Part shown: positions 6,251 to 14,067 of the stretch, one piece after another
Numbering within the stretch: the first letter of the stretch is position 1
Layout of the letters: the number at the start of each line of letters is the position of its first letter
From: DASSUC01 sp035649895
GTDB lineage: Bacteria > Actinomycetota > Actinomycetes > Mycobacteriales > Micromonosporaceae
Direction of reading: 5' to 3'
NCBI GenBank assembly: GCA_035649895.1
Contig: DASRIS010000010.1
Span: 1-23,039, forward strand
DNA: 23,039 bases
Translations under genes and position numbers: made by a program
Notes under the pieces: generated by a model
Seen by the model: only the letters and a program-made list of their open reading frames with translations
Databases searched by the model: none
Told to the model about the DNA's origin: nothing

Positions 6251-8500
6251 GTGGACGCACTGCGGGCGCTGTGGTCCGCCCGCAGCGTGGCGGTGGTCGG
6301 AGCCTCGACCAGCCCCGGCGCGCCGGGGCGGCTCGCCGTCGAGTTCCTGCTCCGGTACGGCTACTCCGGCGCGGTCATCCCGGTCCATCCGAGTGCCGCG
6401 GAGATCGCGGGGCGGCCCGCGTACCCGAGCGTCGCCGCCTCGCCAGGTGCGGAGCTGGCGCTCATCGTGGTGCCGCCGGCGGCCGTGCCGGCGGCCGTCG
6501 CCGACTGCGCGGTGGCCGGCGTGCGGGTGGCGATCGTGGGCACATCCGGGTTTGGCGAGACCGGCCCCGACGGGTTGGCCGTGCAGCAGGCGCTGGCCGC
6601 GCGGGCCCGCAGCGCCGGCATGCGGCTGGTCGGCCCCAACTGCATCGGCGCGGTGGGCTTCGCGTCCGGGCAGGTGGCGAGCTTCAGCCCGCTGTTCTCC
6701 GGCGAGCGTACGGCGCTGCGCCCCGGTGGCATCGGGTTCGCCTCGGCCAGCGGGGCGCTCGGCTTCGGCATGGTGAGCCTGGCCCTGGAGCGCGGCATGG
6801 GCCTGCTGGCCGCGGTCACCACCGGCAACGAGGCGGACGTGACCGCGCTCGAGGTGCTGGCCGCCCTCGCCGCCGAGCCGGGTTGCATCGCGCTCCTCGG
6901 CTACCTCGAGTCGCTCGCCGACGGCCCGGCCCTGGCCGCGCTCGCCGCGGCGCGGCAGGCCACCGGCGTGCCCGTCGCCCTGCTGGTGGCGGGCCGCTCC
7001 CCGGCTGGAGCCCGGGCCGCGGCCACGCACACCGGCGTGCTCGCCACCGCCGACCGGGTGGTCGACGGCGCGCTGCGCCAGCTCGGCATCGTCCGGGTGT
7101 CCGACGTGGACGAGCTGCTGGACGTGGGTGACGCCGTCACGCTGGCCCGGCCACCGCGCGGGTCGCGGGTCGCCGTGGTCACCACCTCGGGCGGCTCCGG
7201 CATCCTCGCTGCGGATGCGGTCGCAGCGCACGGCCTACGCCTGGCCGCCCTGGCACCGTCCACCATGGACGCGCTGCGGGCGGTTGTGCCGCCGTACGGC
7301 GCGGTGGCCAACCCGGTCGACGTGACGGCGGCCGTGATGCGCGACCGCACGCTGGTGTCCCGCGCGCTGGCCGCGGTCGCCGCTGATCCCGGCGTCGACC
7401 TGCTGGTCGCCTGCTTCTGCGTGCTCGCCGGCTCCGATGTCGCCGCGGTCGTGTCGGCGCTGGCCGAGACCGCGGCGACGTCCGGGAAGCCGGTGCTGGC
7501 CGCCCGGACCGGCGCCGACCACCTCGCCCCCGAGGCGGGCGCGGCGCTGCGGGCGGCGGGCATCCCGACCTACCCGACGCCGGCCCGGGCGGTCCGCGCC
7601 GCAGCGGCGCTGTGCCAGTCAGCACCGGCTGCGGTCCCCTCCCGATCCGGCCCACCTGGCCCGGCCCTCCCGGCGGCGACCAGCGGGCGAAGCGCTCGTG
7701 CCGTTGACGGGTCCGCCGGGGAGTGGGAGCTCAAGGCATGGCTGGCCGAGGCCGGGGTACGCGTGCCGCGCGGCCGCGTGGTCCACGATCCGGCCGACGC
7801 CCCGGCCGCCGTGGCGGCGTGCGGCGAACCGGCGGTGCTCAAGGTCGTGGTCCCCGGGCTGGCGCACAAGTCCGAAGTCGGCGGGGTCGTCACCGGCGTG
7901 TCCGCGGCCGGCGCGGCGGCCGTTGCCCACCGGTTGCGCCAGCTCCCTGGCGCCACCGGAGTGCTCGTGGAGGAACAGGTCCCGGCCGGGGTGGAGCTGC
8001 TGGTGGGGGTCCTGCCGAGCCCGCTCGGCCCGGTGCTGACGGTCGGCGCGGGTGGGGTGCTGACCGAGGCGCTGGACGACGCGGCGGTACGCCTGCTGCC
8101 CGTCACCGAGGCCGACGTGCGCGACCAGCTGGCACAGACCCGGGTGGCCCGGCTCCTCGCCGCACACCGCGGCCGCCCGGCGGCGGACGTCGACGCGTTC
8201 GTGGACCTGGTACTCCGGGTGGCTGGGCTCGCCGCAAGCCTGCCGCCGGGCGCCGCGCTCGACCTCAACCCGGTGGTCGTACACGCCGACGGCGCGGTCG
8301 TCCTCGACGCCGCCATCACGGTCGACGCGCCAGCCATCGACGACACTCCGCCGGCCGGCAGCACGGCCTCGGGCGATGACACCCCGCCGGCCGGCGGAGT
8401 GCCGGCTTCCGGCGATGACACCCCGGCGGCCACCAAGGCGCCGGCTTCCGGTGAGGCGGCGGCCACGGGTGCCGCCCCGGCGCTCACCGGCGGGAGGTAA
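6251..8500 (+). CDS. Acyl-CoA synthetase, ADP-forming (acetate-CoA ligase/Pat-like)
   Basis: Single-chain ADP/NDP-forming acyl-CoA ligase of 749 residues. Order: CoA-binding Rossmann domain beginning SVAVVGASTSPGAPG (about residues 12-26), succinyl-CoA-ligase-like domains with LVGPNCIGAVGF and the conserved ATHTGVLA histidine (its position matches the phosphohistidine of this family), then an ATP-grasp domain from about residue 490, including LKVVVPGLAHKSEVGGV and VGAGGVLTEALDDAAVRLLPV. The enzyme activates a carboxylic acid via acyl phosphate and phosphohistidine. The last 55 or so residues are a Pro/Ala/Ser/Asp-rich tail made of about 39-bp tandem repeats. No GNAT domain is present, so this is not the acetyltransferase fusion. 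GTG 6251 is chosen for the promoter spacing. The substrate is unknown; the neighbouring AMP-forming ligase suggests two acyl acids are activated. Confidence 0.88.
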   Translation: MDALRALWSARSVAVVGASTSPGAPGRLAVEFLLRYGYSGAVIPVHPSAAEIAGRPAYPSVAASPGAELALIVVPPAAVPAAVADCAVAGVRVAIVGTSGFGETGPDGLAVQQALAARARSAGMRLVGPNCIGAVGFASGQVASFSPLFSGERTALRPGGIGFASASGALGFGMVSLALERGMGLLAAVTTGNEADVTALEVLAALAAEPGCIALLGYLESLADGPALAALAAARQATGVPVALLVAGRSPAGARAAATHTGVLATADRVVDGALRQLGIVRVSDVDELLDVGDAVTLARPPRGSRVAVVTTSGGSGILAADAVAAHGLRLAALAPSTMDALRAVVPPYGAVANPVDVTAAVMRDRTLVSRALAAVAADPGVDLLVACFCVLAGSDVAAVVSALAETAATSGKPVLAARTGADHLAPEAGAALRAAGIPTYPTPARAVRAAAALCQSAPAAVPSRSGPPGPALPAATSGRSARAVDGSAGEWELKAWLAEAGVRVPRGRVVHDPADAPAAVAACGEPAVLKVVVPGLAHKSEVGGVVTGVSAAGAAAVAHRLRQLPGATGVLVEEQVPAGVELLVGVLPSPLGPVLTVGAGGVLTEALDDAAVRLLPVTEADVRDQLAQTRVARLLAAHRGRPAADVDAFVDLVLRVAGLAASLPPGAALDLNPVVVHADGAVVLDAAITVDAPAIDDTPPAGSTASGDDTPPAGGVPASGDDTPAATKAPASGEAAATGAAPALTGGR
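8339..8452 (+). repeat. Three tandem 36-39-bp repeats inside the synthetase C-terminus
   Basis: Units at 8339-8374 (36 bp), 8375-8413 (39 bp) and 8414-8452 (39 bp) begin GAYGACACYCCG and end with a Ser-Gly codon pair. They encode DDTPPAG-type repeats in frame. The differences are mostly substitutions and 3-bp steps, indicating slippage of coding DNA. Confidence 0.75.
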
Positions 8501-8502
8501 CA

Positions 8503-10008
8503 ATGCTCGTCGGGATGCTCGTCCAGCGGGCGGCGCGGCGGTTCGCCGGCCGCACCGCCCTGGACGGTCCACAGGGGACACAGACGTTCGCCGAGCTGGG
8601 TGACCGGGTCGCCCGGCTCGCCGGGGGCCTGCTCGCAAGCGGGCTGCGCCCCGGCGACCGCGTCCTGGACCTGCAGCCCAACCAGAACACCTATATCGAG
8701 ACCGACCTCGCCTGCTGCACCGCCGGCCTGGTCCGGGTGGCGCTGAACCACCGCCTGCACCCGGACGACTGGGCCCAGATCGCCGACGACTGCGGCGCGT
8801 CCGCGCTCATCTACGACGCCCGGTACGCCGAGCAGGCCCAGGCGCTGCGCGAGGGCTTCGGCGACGCCCGCAGCGTGGTGCTCGGTGACGGGCCCGGCCA
8901 GCCGTACCAGCGGCTCCTTGAGGCTGCGCCGGTCACCTGCGATGCCCAGGCCAACGACCTGGTCTCGCTCAACTACACCTCCGGCACCACCGGTGCGCCC
9001 AAGGGGGTCCGCCGCACCCACCGGGTGCGCTTCGCCAGCCTCGTCAACATGGTCTCCGACGTGCTGGGCGGCCCGCCCGGGCCGGCCGACGTCTACCTGC
9101 ACGCCGGCCCGATCACCCATACCAGCGGGCTGTTCGTGCTGCCGTTCCTGGTCTACGGCGGCGCGCAGCTGGTCCTGCCGGCGTTCGACGCGGGCGCCGT
9201 GGTGGAGTCGGTGACCCGGCGCGGTGTCACGCACACCGCGCTGGTGCCGACGATGGTGGCCCGGCTGGTCGCCCTCGGCGAGCCGCTGCCCGGCCTGAAG
9301 ATGCTCGGGTACGCCGGCGCGCCGATGCCGCCGCACCAGATCCGGCAGGCGTACCAGCGGCTGACGCCACGGCTGGTGCAGTACTACGGCCTGGTCGAGG
9401 CGATCCCGCCGGTGACCGTGCTGACCGCGGCCGACCACGCCGCCGGCCTGGCCGACCGGCCGGAGCTGCTGGCCAGCGCCGGCCGCCCGGCGCTCGGGGT
9501 TGAGCTGCAGGTGGTGGACGAGTCGGGCGCGCCGCTGCCGGCCGGGGAGATCGGCGAGGTGGTCACCCGCGGCGACCATGTCATGCCGGGCTACTGGGCC
9601 CACGCCGGGGACATCAAGGCGGTGGACGCGGGCGGCTGGCTGCACACCGGTGACCTGGGCCGCCTGGACGAGCAGGGCCGGCTGTGGCTGGTCGACCGCA
9701 AGGGCGACATGATCATCACGGGCGGTTACAACGTCTACCCGCGCGAGGTGGAGGACGTGATCGCCGAGGTGCCCGGCGTGGACGAGGTGGCCGTGGTCGG
9801 GGTGGCCGACCCCGAGTGGGGGCAGCGGATCGTCGCCCTCTACCGGGGCGACGCGCAGCCGGAGGCGGTCGAGCGGCACTGCCGGGCCCGGCTCGCCTCC
9901 TACAAGAAGCCCAAGGAGGTCCGGCAGGTGGGCAGCTTCCCGCTCAACCACACCGGGAAGATCGCCAAGAACATCCTCCGGGCCGACCTCGAGTGGCGCG
10001 GGGGGTGA
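8503..10008 (+). CDS. AMP-forming acyl-CoA synthetase (fatty/aryl/alicyclic acid-CoA ligase family)
   Basis: ANL-superfamily ligase of 501 residues that adenylates a carboxylate and transfers it to CoA. Motifs in order: A3 YTSGTTGAPKGV (P-loop, about 160-171), A5 YGLVEA (295-300), A7 GWLHTGDLG, A8 hinge DRKGDMIITGGYNVYPREVE and A10 NHTGKIAKNIL with the catalytic lysine near the C-terminus. Val298 replaces the usual Thr/Ser of YGxTE. ATG 8503 follows the upstream stop by 2 bp and has GGAGG in front, so the two ligases are co-translated; its own stop overlaps the mutase start as GTGA. The substrate is not readable from sequence. In a locus with a Liv importer and a BadI-like hydrolase, a cyclohexanecarboxylate-CoA-ligase-like role is possible. 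Confidence 0.9.
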   Translation: MLVGMLVQRAARRFAGRTALDGPQGTQTFAELGDRVARLAGGLLASGLRPGDRVLDLQPNQNTYIETDLACCTAGLVRVALNHRLHPDDWAQIADDCGASALIYDARYAEQAQALREGFGDARSVVLGDGPGQPYQRLLEAAPVTCDAQANDLVSLNYTSGTTGAPKGVRRTHRVRFASLVNMVSDVLGGPPGPADVYLHAGPITHTSGLFVLPFLVYGGAQLVLPAFDAGAVVESVTRRGVTHTALVPTMVARLVALGEPLPGLKMLGYAGAPMPPHQIRQAYQRLTPRLVQYYGLVEAIPPVTVLTAADHAAGLADRPELLASAGRPALGVELQVVDESGAPLPAGEIGEVVTRGDHVMPGYWAHAGDIKAVDAGGWLHTGDLGRLDEQGRLWLVDRKGDMIITGGYNVYPREVEDVIAEVPGVDEVAVVGVADPEWGQRIVALYRGDAQPEAVERHCRARLASYKKPKEVRQVGSFPLNHTGKIAKNILRADLEWRGG

Positions 10009-11507
10009 GCGTGGAGAGGGTGGAGCAGCCCGGCGAGTTCCCGTACACCCGGGGGATCGCCGCCGACCCCCAGCCCTGGATCATGGGCCAGTACGCCGGC
10101 TTCGGCACCCCGGCCCAGTCCAACGAGCGCTTCCGGCGCCTGCTCGACGCCGGCGTCACCGGCTTCTCGGTCGCCCTTGACCTGCCCACCCAGCTCGGGA
10201 TGGACTCCGACGACCCGCGCTCGCGCGGTGAGGTGGGCCGGGTCGGCGTGGCCATCGACTCGCTGGACGACATCGAGACGCTGCTAGCCGGCATCCCGCT
10301 GGAGAAGGTCACGCAGGTACGCACCACCGCCAACTCGATCGGCTACCTCTGGGCGGCCCTGTTCACCGCGCTGGCCGAGCGGCGCGGGACCGACCCGGAC
10401 GAGTTCGGCCTGTTCATCCAGAACGACGTGCTCAAGGAGTTCATCGCCCGGGGCACCCAGATATTCCCGCCCGGACCGTCGCTCAAGCTCGCGGTCGACA
10501 CCATCGAGCACTGTGTACGCCGTACGCCGCGCTGGGTGCCGCTGGCCATGTCCGGCTACCACATCGCCGAGTCCGGCGGGGACGCCGCTCAGGAGGTCGG
10601 CTACACCTTCGCCAACGCGGTCGCCTACCTGGACGAGGTGACCCGCCGCGGGGTACCCATCGATGCGGTGGCGCCCACATTGTTCACGTTCCTCAGCGTG
10701 GGCATCGACTTCCTGGACGAGATCGCCAAGCTGCGGGCGGCCCGGCGGGTCTGGGCACAGCTGGTCCGGACGCGCTACGGCGCCCGCGACCCGCGCTCGG
10801 AGCAGCTGCGCATCTTCGCGTTCACGGCCGGCTCGTCCTTCACCGCGCAGCAGCCGCTCAACAACACCGTCCGGGCGGCGGTGGAGGCGCTGGCCGCGGC
10901 CCTGTCCGGGGTGCAGACGCTGCACGTGTCGGCGTACGACGAGGCGCTGGGCGTGCCGACCGAGGCGGCGGCCACGCTGGCGCTGCGTACCCAGCAGATC
11001 ATCGCGTTCGAGACCGGCGTCGCCGGCACGGTCGACCCGCTCGGCGGGGCGGAGGAGGTGGAGCGGCGCACCGACGCCACCGAGCGGCGCATCCGCGACG
11101 TGCTGGACGGCGTACGCCAGCGGGGTGGGGCGCTGGCCTGCATCGAGTCCGGCCACTTCGCCCGGGAGCTGGCGGACGCCGCGTACCGGCGGACCCAGGC
11201 GGTCGAGACGGGCGAGCGGGTGGTGGTCGGGGTCAACCGGTTCCCGTCCGCCACCGACCCCCTGGAGGTCTTCACGGTCGACCCGGAGCTGGAGTCGGAG
11301 CGGGTGGCGGCGGTCGCCGCGGTCCGGGCCCGGCGGGACGCCGCCGCCGTGCGGCGCGCGCTCGCCGGTCTCACCGAAGCGGCGAGGGCCGGTGACAACG
11401 TGGTGCCGGCGTGCGTTACGGCGGTACGGGCCTACGCGACGGTCGGCGAGGTGGTCGGCGCGCTGCGCGAGGTCTACGGCAGCGCACCGCCCGCGGTGCA
11501 CTTCTGA
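10005..11507 (+). CDS. Acyl-CoA mutase large subunit, methylmalonyl-CoA mutase family, divergent
   Basis: Substrate-binding TIM-barrel subunit of a B12-dependent acyl-CoA mutase, 500 residues, without the C-terminal cobalamin domain. It needs a separate B12 subunit, which is not in this window. Start GTG 10005 overlaps the ligase stop by 4 bp. It begins almost directly at GEFPYTRG (residues 10-17), so the usual N-terminal arm of about 60 residues is missing. By position, and from memory of Propionibacterium methylmalonyl-CoA mutase numbering, Tyr89 (Tyr30), Gln197 (Gln139), Arg207 (Arg149) and His244 (His186) are kept. The CoA-binding stretch before PW is three residues shorter, and Arg82 and Arg87 are replaced by Gln23 and Gly28. 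A retained Arg207 suggests a dicarboxylyl-CoA substrate rather than isobutyryl- or hydroxyisobutyryl-CoA. The exact reaction is unknown. Confidence 0.85.
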   Translation: MSVERVEQPGEFPYTRGIAADPQPWIMGQYAGFGTPAQSNERFRRLLDAGVTGFSVALDLPTQLGMDSDDPRSRGEVGRVGVAIDSLDDIETLLAGIPLEKVTQVRTTANSIGYLWAALFTALAERRGTDPDEFGLFIQNDVLKEFIARGTQIFPPGPSLKLAVDTIEHCVRRTPRWVPLAMSGYHIAESGGDAAQEVGYTFANAVAYLDEVTRRGVPIDAVAPTLFTFLSVGIDFLDEIAKLRAARRVWAQLVRTRYGARDPRSEQLRIFAFTAGSSFTAQQPLNNTVRAAVEALAAALSGVQTLHVSAYDEALGVPTEAAATLALRTQQIIAFETGVAGTVDPLGGAEEVERRTDATERRIRDVLDGVRQRGGALACIESGHFARELADAAYRRTQAVETGERVVVGVNRFPSATDPLEVFTVDPELESERVAAVAAVRARRDAAAVRRALAGLTEAARAGDNVVPACVTAVRAYATVGEVVGALREVYGSAPPAVHF

Positions 11508-11635
11508 CCGTGGAGACTCCGCACCTCTGGCCCGCGAAGGTTCAACACTTCTGGCTCGCGGAGGCACTGCCCTGCCGCCCCGGCGGTCGAGTTGGCGTCG
11601 GGCTGCGCCACCCCGTACCGTCAACGGCGAACAAG

Positions 11636-11659
11636 CCAGGCGGCCGGAGCCGGGCCTGG
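11636..11659 (+). terminator. Possible terminator after the mutase gene
   Basis: CCAGGC (11636-11641) pairs with GCCTGG (11654-11659) around a CCGG-AG-CCGG core. It lies in the 182-bp gap between the mutase and the glycosyltransferase. No T-run follows. The rest of this gap shows nothing recognisable. Confidence 0.3.
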
Positions 11660-11689
11660 CCTGGGTGGCCCGACTCGTGGAGACCACGG

Positions 11690-12400
11690 ATGAAGCTCTC
11701 GATCCTCATGCCCGTCTACAACGAGGAAGCTCGCATCGCCGACGCGCTGAAGCAGGCGTTCGACATCGACTACCCGTGTGAGGTTGAGATGGTGGTGGTC
11801 GACGACGGCAGCCGGGACGGCACCGCGCAGGTGCTGGCCGGGCTCGACCACCCCCGGCTGAGGGTCGTCCGCCACGAGCGCAACCAGGGCAAGGGCGCGG
11901 CCATCCGGACCGCGGCGGAGCACGCGACCGGCGACTACATGGTGGTGCTCGACGCCGACCTCGAGTACGACCCGCGCGACATCCCGCGCCTGCTCCAGCC
12001 GGTGCTCGACGGGCACACTGAGGTGGTCTACGGCAACCGCCAGTTCGGCAGCCACAGCGCCTTCTCGTTCTGGTACGTGATGGGCAACAAGGGCGTGACG
12101 CTCGCCGCCAACGTGCTGTTCAACTCCTACATCGGTGACCTGGAGACCTGCTTCAAGCTGATGCCGGTCAGCCTCTACAAGCAGCTGGACGTGCGGTCCC
12201 GGGGCTTCGGCATGGAGGCCGAGATCACCGGCAAGCTGTTGCGCCGGCACATCCGCCCGTACGAGGTGCCGATCAGCTACCGGGCCCGCTCCCGCCAGGA
12301 GGGCAAGAAGATCACCTGGCGGGACGGTGTCGAGGCGGTCTGGATCCTCAGCCGGGAGCGGATCCGCCCGCACCGCCCCGGCACCCGGCCGGCGCGCTAG
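11690..12400 (+). CDS. Family 2 glycosyltransferase, polyprenol-phosphate mannose/glucose synthase-like
   Basis: Cytosolic GT-A enzyme of 236 residues. It opens with LSILMPVYNEEARIADAL, has the nucleotide-sugar motif VVDDGSRDGT (about 34-43) and the metal-binding DADLEYDP (about 84-91). The closing EVPISYRARSRQEGKKITWRDG matches dolichyl/polyprenyl-phosphate sugar synthases. No transmembrane helices follow, so it is the soluble single-domain form. ATG 11690 is used because GGAG lies 7 nt upstream and homology starts at once; longer in-frame readings from 11411 overlap the mutase. It faces the transketolase genes tail to tail with an 18-bp gap. It likely makes a lipid-linked sugar donor for the cell envelope; donor and lipid are inferred. 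Confidence 0.85.
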   Translation: MKLSILMPVYNEEARIADALKQAFDIDYPCEVEMVVVDDGSRDGTAQVLAGLDHPRLRVVRHERNQGKGAAIRTAAEHATGDYMVVLDADLEYDPRDIPRLLQPVLDGHTEVVYGNRQFGSHSAFSFWYVMGNKGVTLAANVLFNSYIGDLETCFKLMPVSLYKQLDVRSRGFGMEAEITGKLLRRHIRPYEVPISYRARSRQEGKKITWRDGVEAVWILSRERIRPHRPGTRPAR

Positions 12401-12418
12401 CCCGCATCCGGCGGTCGC

Positions 12419-13321
12419 TCACAGCCGCAGGAACGCCGAGATCGAGCGGCGCAGGCCGGCCGCGTCGAGACCGTGCCATGCGACATGGTCCGCCAGGGTG
12501 CCGTACCGCCGCAGGTCCTGGTGGCCTACGCCGAGCGCCAGCAGCCGGTGCGGCACGGTGAGCAGTGCGTCGGCGACGGCGCGCGACGACGTGCCGGCCA
12601 GGTAGGGCTCGACCAGCACCACGTCCGTTGCCTGTGTGGTGGCGAGCGCCCCGAGCAGGCCCGCCGCGTCGAACGGCCGCGGCGTGTGCGTGTAGGTCAC
12701 CGTCACGTCCAACCCCTCGGTGGCGGCCAGCGCCGCGTCGAGCAGCGGCCCCACCGCGACGACAACCCCCCGCGACCCGGTACGCAGCACCCGCAGCCCC
12801 CGGTCGGCCAGCTTCGCCCAGGCGTGGTGCGTCCCGGCGTTGCGCTGCTCGGACAGGCGCAGGTAGACCGGCCCGTCGTCGCGTACGGCCGCGCGCAGCA
12901 GCGGCTCCACCTCGTCCGGGTGGCCGGGCACGTGCACGGTCCACCCGGTGAGCGTGTCCACCAGCGACACGTCCATCGGGGACTGGTGCGTCCGTCCGGC
13001 GCTCGCCGCGTCGTACGAGCCGCCGACGCTCACCAGGACCGCGCTCACTCCCTGGTGGTCGAGGTCCAGCTTGATCTGCTCGTACGCCCGGTCGACGAGG
13101 AACGTGGCGTAGGAGTGCGCGATCGGCCGCAGCCCGGCCAGCGCGAGGCCGCCCGCCACCCCGACCATCAGCTGCTCCCGGATCCCGACGTTGACCACGC
13201 GGTCCGGATGCGCCGCCGCCGCGGGCGCGAACGAGGCGGCGGAGATGTCGGCGAGCACCAGAGCGGTGCGCGGGTCCTCGTCGAGCAGGGCGGTCGTGGC
13301 GTCCACAAAGCGCTGTCGCAT
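12419..13321 (-). CDS. Transketolase C-terminal subunit (split transketolase)
   Basis: Pyrimidine-binding plus C-terminal domains of a two-gene transketolase, 300 residues. The conserved cofactor-activating glutamate is visible in RVVNVGIREQLMVGVAGGLALAG (about residues 43-65), followed by SYATFLVDRAYEQIKLD and a C-terminal Rossmann-like domain with VVVAVGPLLDAALAA. With the N-terminal subunit it should transfer two-carbon ketol units using thiamine diphosphate. ATG 13321 has GGAGGT 8 nt upstream overlapping the stop of the N-terminal gene, so the pair is translationally coupled (5-bp gap). Actinobacteria normally also carry a full-length housekeeping transketolase of about 700 residues; this split pair is a paralogue of unknown sugar specificity. 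Confidence 0.87.
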   Translation of the reverse strand: MRQRFVDATTALLDEDPRTALVLADISAASFAPAAAAHPDRVVNVGIREQLMVGVAGGLALAGLRPIAHSYATFLVDRAYEQIKLDLDHQGVSAVLVSVGGSYDAASAGRTHQSPMDVSLVDTLTGWTVHVPGHPDEVEPLLRAAVRDDGPVYLRLSEQRNAGTHHAWAKLADRGLRVLRTGSRGVVVAVGPLLDAALAATEGLDVTVTYTHTPRPFDAAGLLGALATTQATDVVLVEPYLAGTSSRAVADALLTVPHRLLALGVGHQDLRRYGTLADHVAWHGLDAAGLRRSISAFLRL

Positions 13322-13326
13322 GTGAC

Positions 13327-14013
13327 CTACCTCCGGATCTCGGCGATGACGGTGCTCGGCTGGCCACTCTGTTCCCGGCGGAGCGCCGCGGCCAGCGCCT
13401 CGTGGTCGCGCCCGTCCACTGTGGCGGTACGCCAGCCGTGCACCGCGAACCGGCTGGCGATGCCGCCCGGCCAGCCGTGCGTCGCCGACGCGTTGTCCAC
13501 CACCACTGCGGTGAGCGAGGACAGGCCGGTCGCGCCGGCGTACGCGATCGCCTCGTGGTTGGCGCCCTCGTCCAGCTCGCCGTCGCCGACCAGGACCACC
13601 ACCCGCGGGCGCAGCAGCCCCTGGGCCCGCAGGCCGAGCGCGACGCCGACGCCCAGCCCGAGCCCGTGCCCCAGCGAGCCGGAGCCGATCTCGACCCCGG
13701 GCACCAGGGTGCGGTCCGGGTGGTGGCCGAGCCGGCTGTCCCGCCCGGCGAGGTTGTCCAGCCAGGGCTCAGGAATGAAGCCCTTTGCCGCGAGGACCGC
13801 GTAGTACGCGGCCGGACCGTGCCCCTTGGACAGCAGGAACCGGTCCCGTTCCGGGTCGTCCAGCCGGTCCGGCGCCACATCGAGCACCCGGTCGTAGAGC
13901 ACCCACAGCACGTCCAGAGTGGAGTATGCGCTCGCGTCGTGCTTGGCGTCGCCGGTCACCCGGCGCAGCAGCGGCAGCAGCCGGTCGGCGGGGCTGGTCA
14001 TCGTCAGGCTCAT
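13327..14013 (-). CDS. Transketolase N-terminal (thiamine-diphosphate-binding) subunit
   Basis: PP domain of a split transketolase, 228 residues. It shows SKGHGPAAYYAVLAAKG (about 63-79, histidine contacting cofactor), the GSGSLGHGLGLGVGVALG stretch (about 110-127) and the Mg/ThDP motif GDGELDEG...DN (GDGELDEG near residue 143, DN about 30 residues later). I prefer ATG 14013 over ATG 14028, because 14028 directly abuts the SoxR-type palindrome, while 14013 lies 6 nt after a CAGGCT -10 box and so fits a leaderless transcript. It is the first gene of a leftward pair whose promoter is shared with soxR. SoxR control of a transketolase is an inference from operator position; it would link carbon flow through the pentose phosphate pathway to redox stress. 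Confidence 0.87.
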   Translation of the reverse strand: MSLTMTSPADRLLPLLRRVTGDAKHDASAYSTLDVLWVLYDRVLDVAPDRLDDPERDRFLLSKGHGPAAYYAVLAAKGFIPEPWLDNLAGRDSRLGHHPDRTLVPGVEIGSGSLGHGLGLGVGVALGLRAQGLLRPRVVVLVGDGELDEGANHEAIAYAGATGLSSLTAVVVDNASATHGWPGGIASRFAVHGWRTATVDGRDHEALAAALRREQSGQPSTVIAEIRR

Positions 14014-14014
14014 G

Positions 14015-14060
14015 TGCCTAGCCTGCATGTTGAAGCTGGCTTCAACTCAAGGGGCTGGAT
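14015..14060. promoter_or_regulatory. SoxR-type operator inside two divergent promoters
   Basis: GTTGAAGC (14029-14036), TG, GCTTCAAC (14039-14046) is a perfect 18-bp palindrome. Leftward: TTGAGT (14050-14045), 19-bp spacer, CAGGCT (14025-14020), then 6 nt to ATG 14013. Rightward: TTGAAG (14030-14035), 19-bp spacer, CTGGAT (14055-14060), then 7 nt to GTG 14068. A 19-bp spacer with a central dyad is the hallmark of MerR-family activated promoters, and soxR lies next to it. Confidence 0.72.
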
Positions 14061-14067
14061 CGGGGCT

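Noticed and set aside
10005..10110. Loss of the catalytic Tyr89 in the mutase
   Set aside because: At first the missing TMY segment suggested this, but spacing to Arg207 and His244 shows Tyr89 corresponds to QYAGF, which is present. Only the CoA-binding positions are altered.
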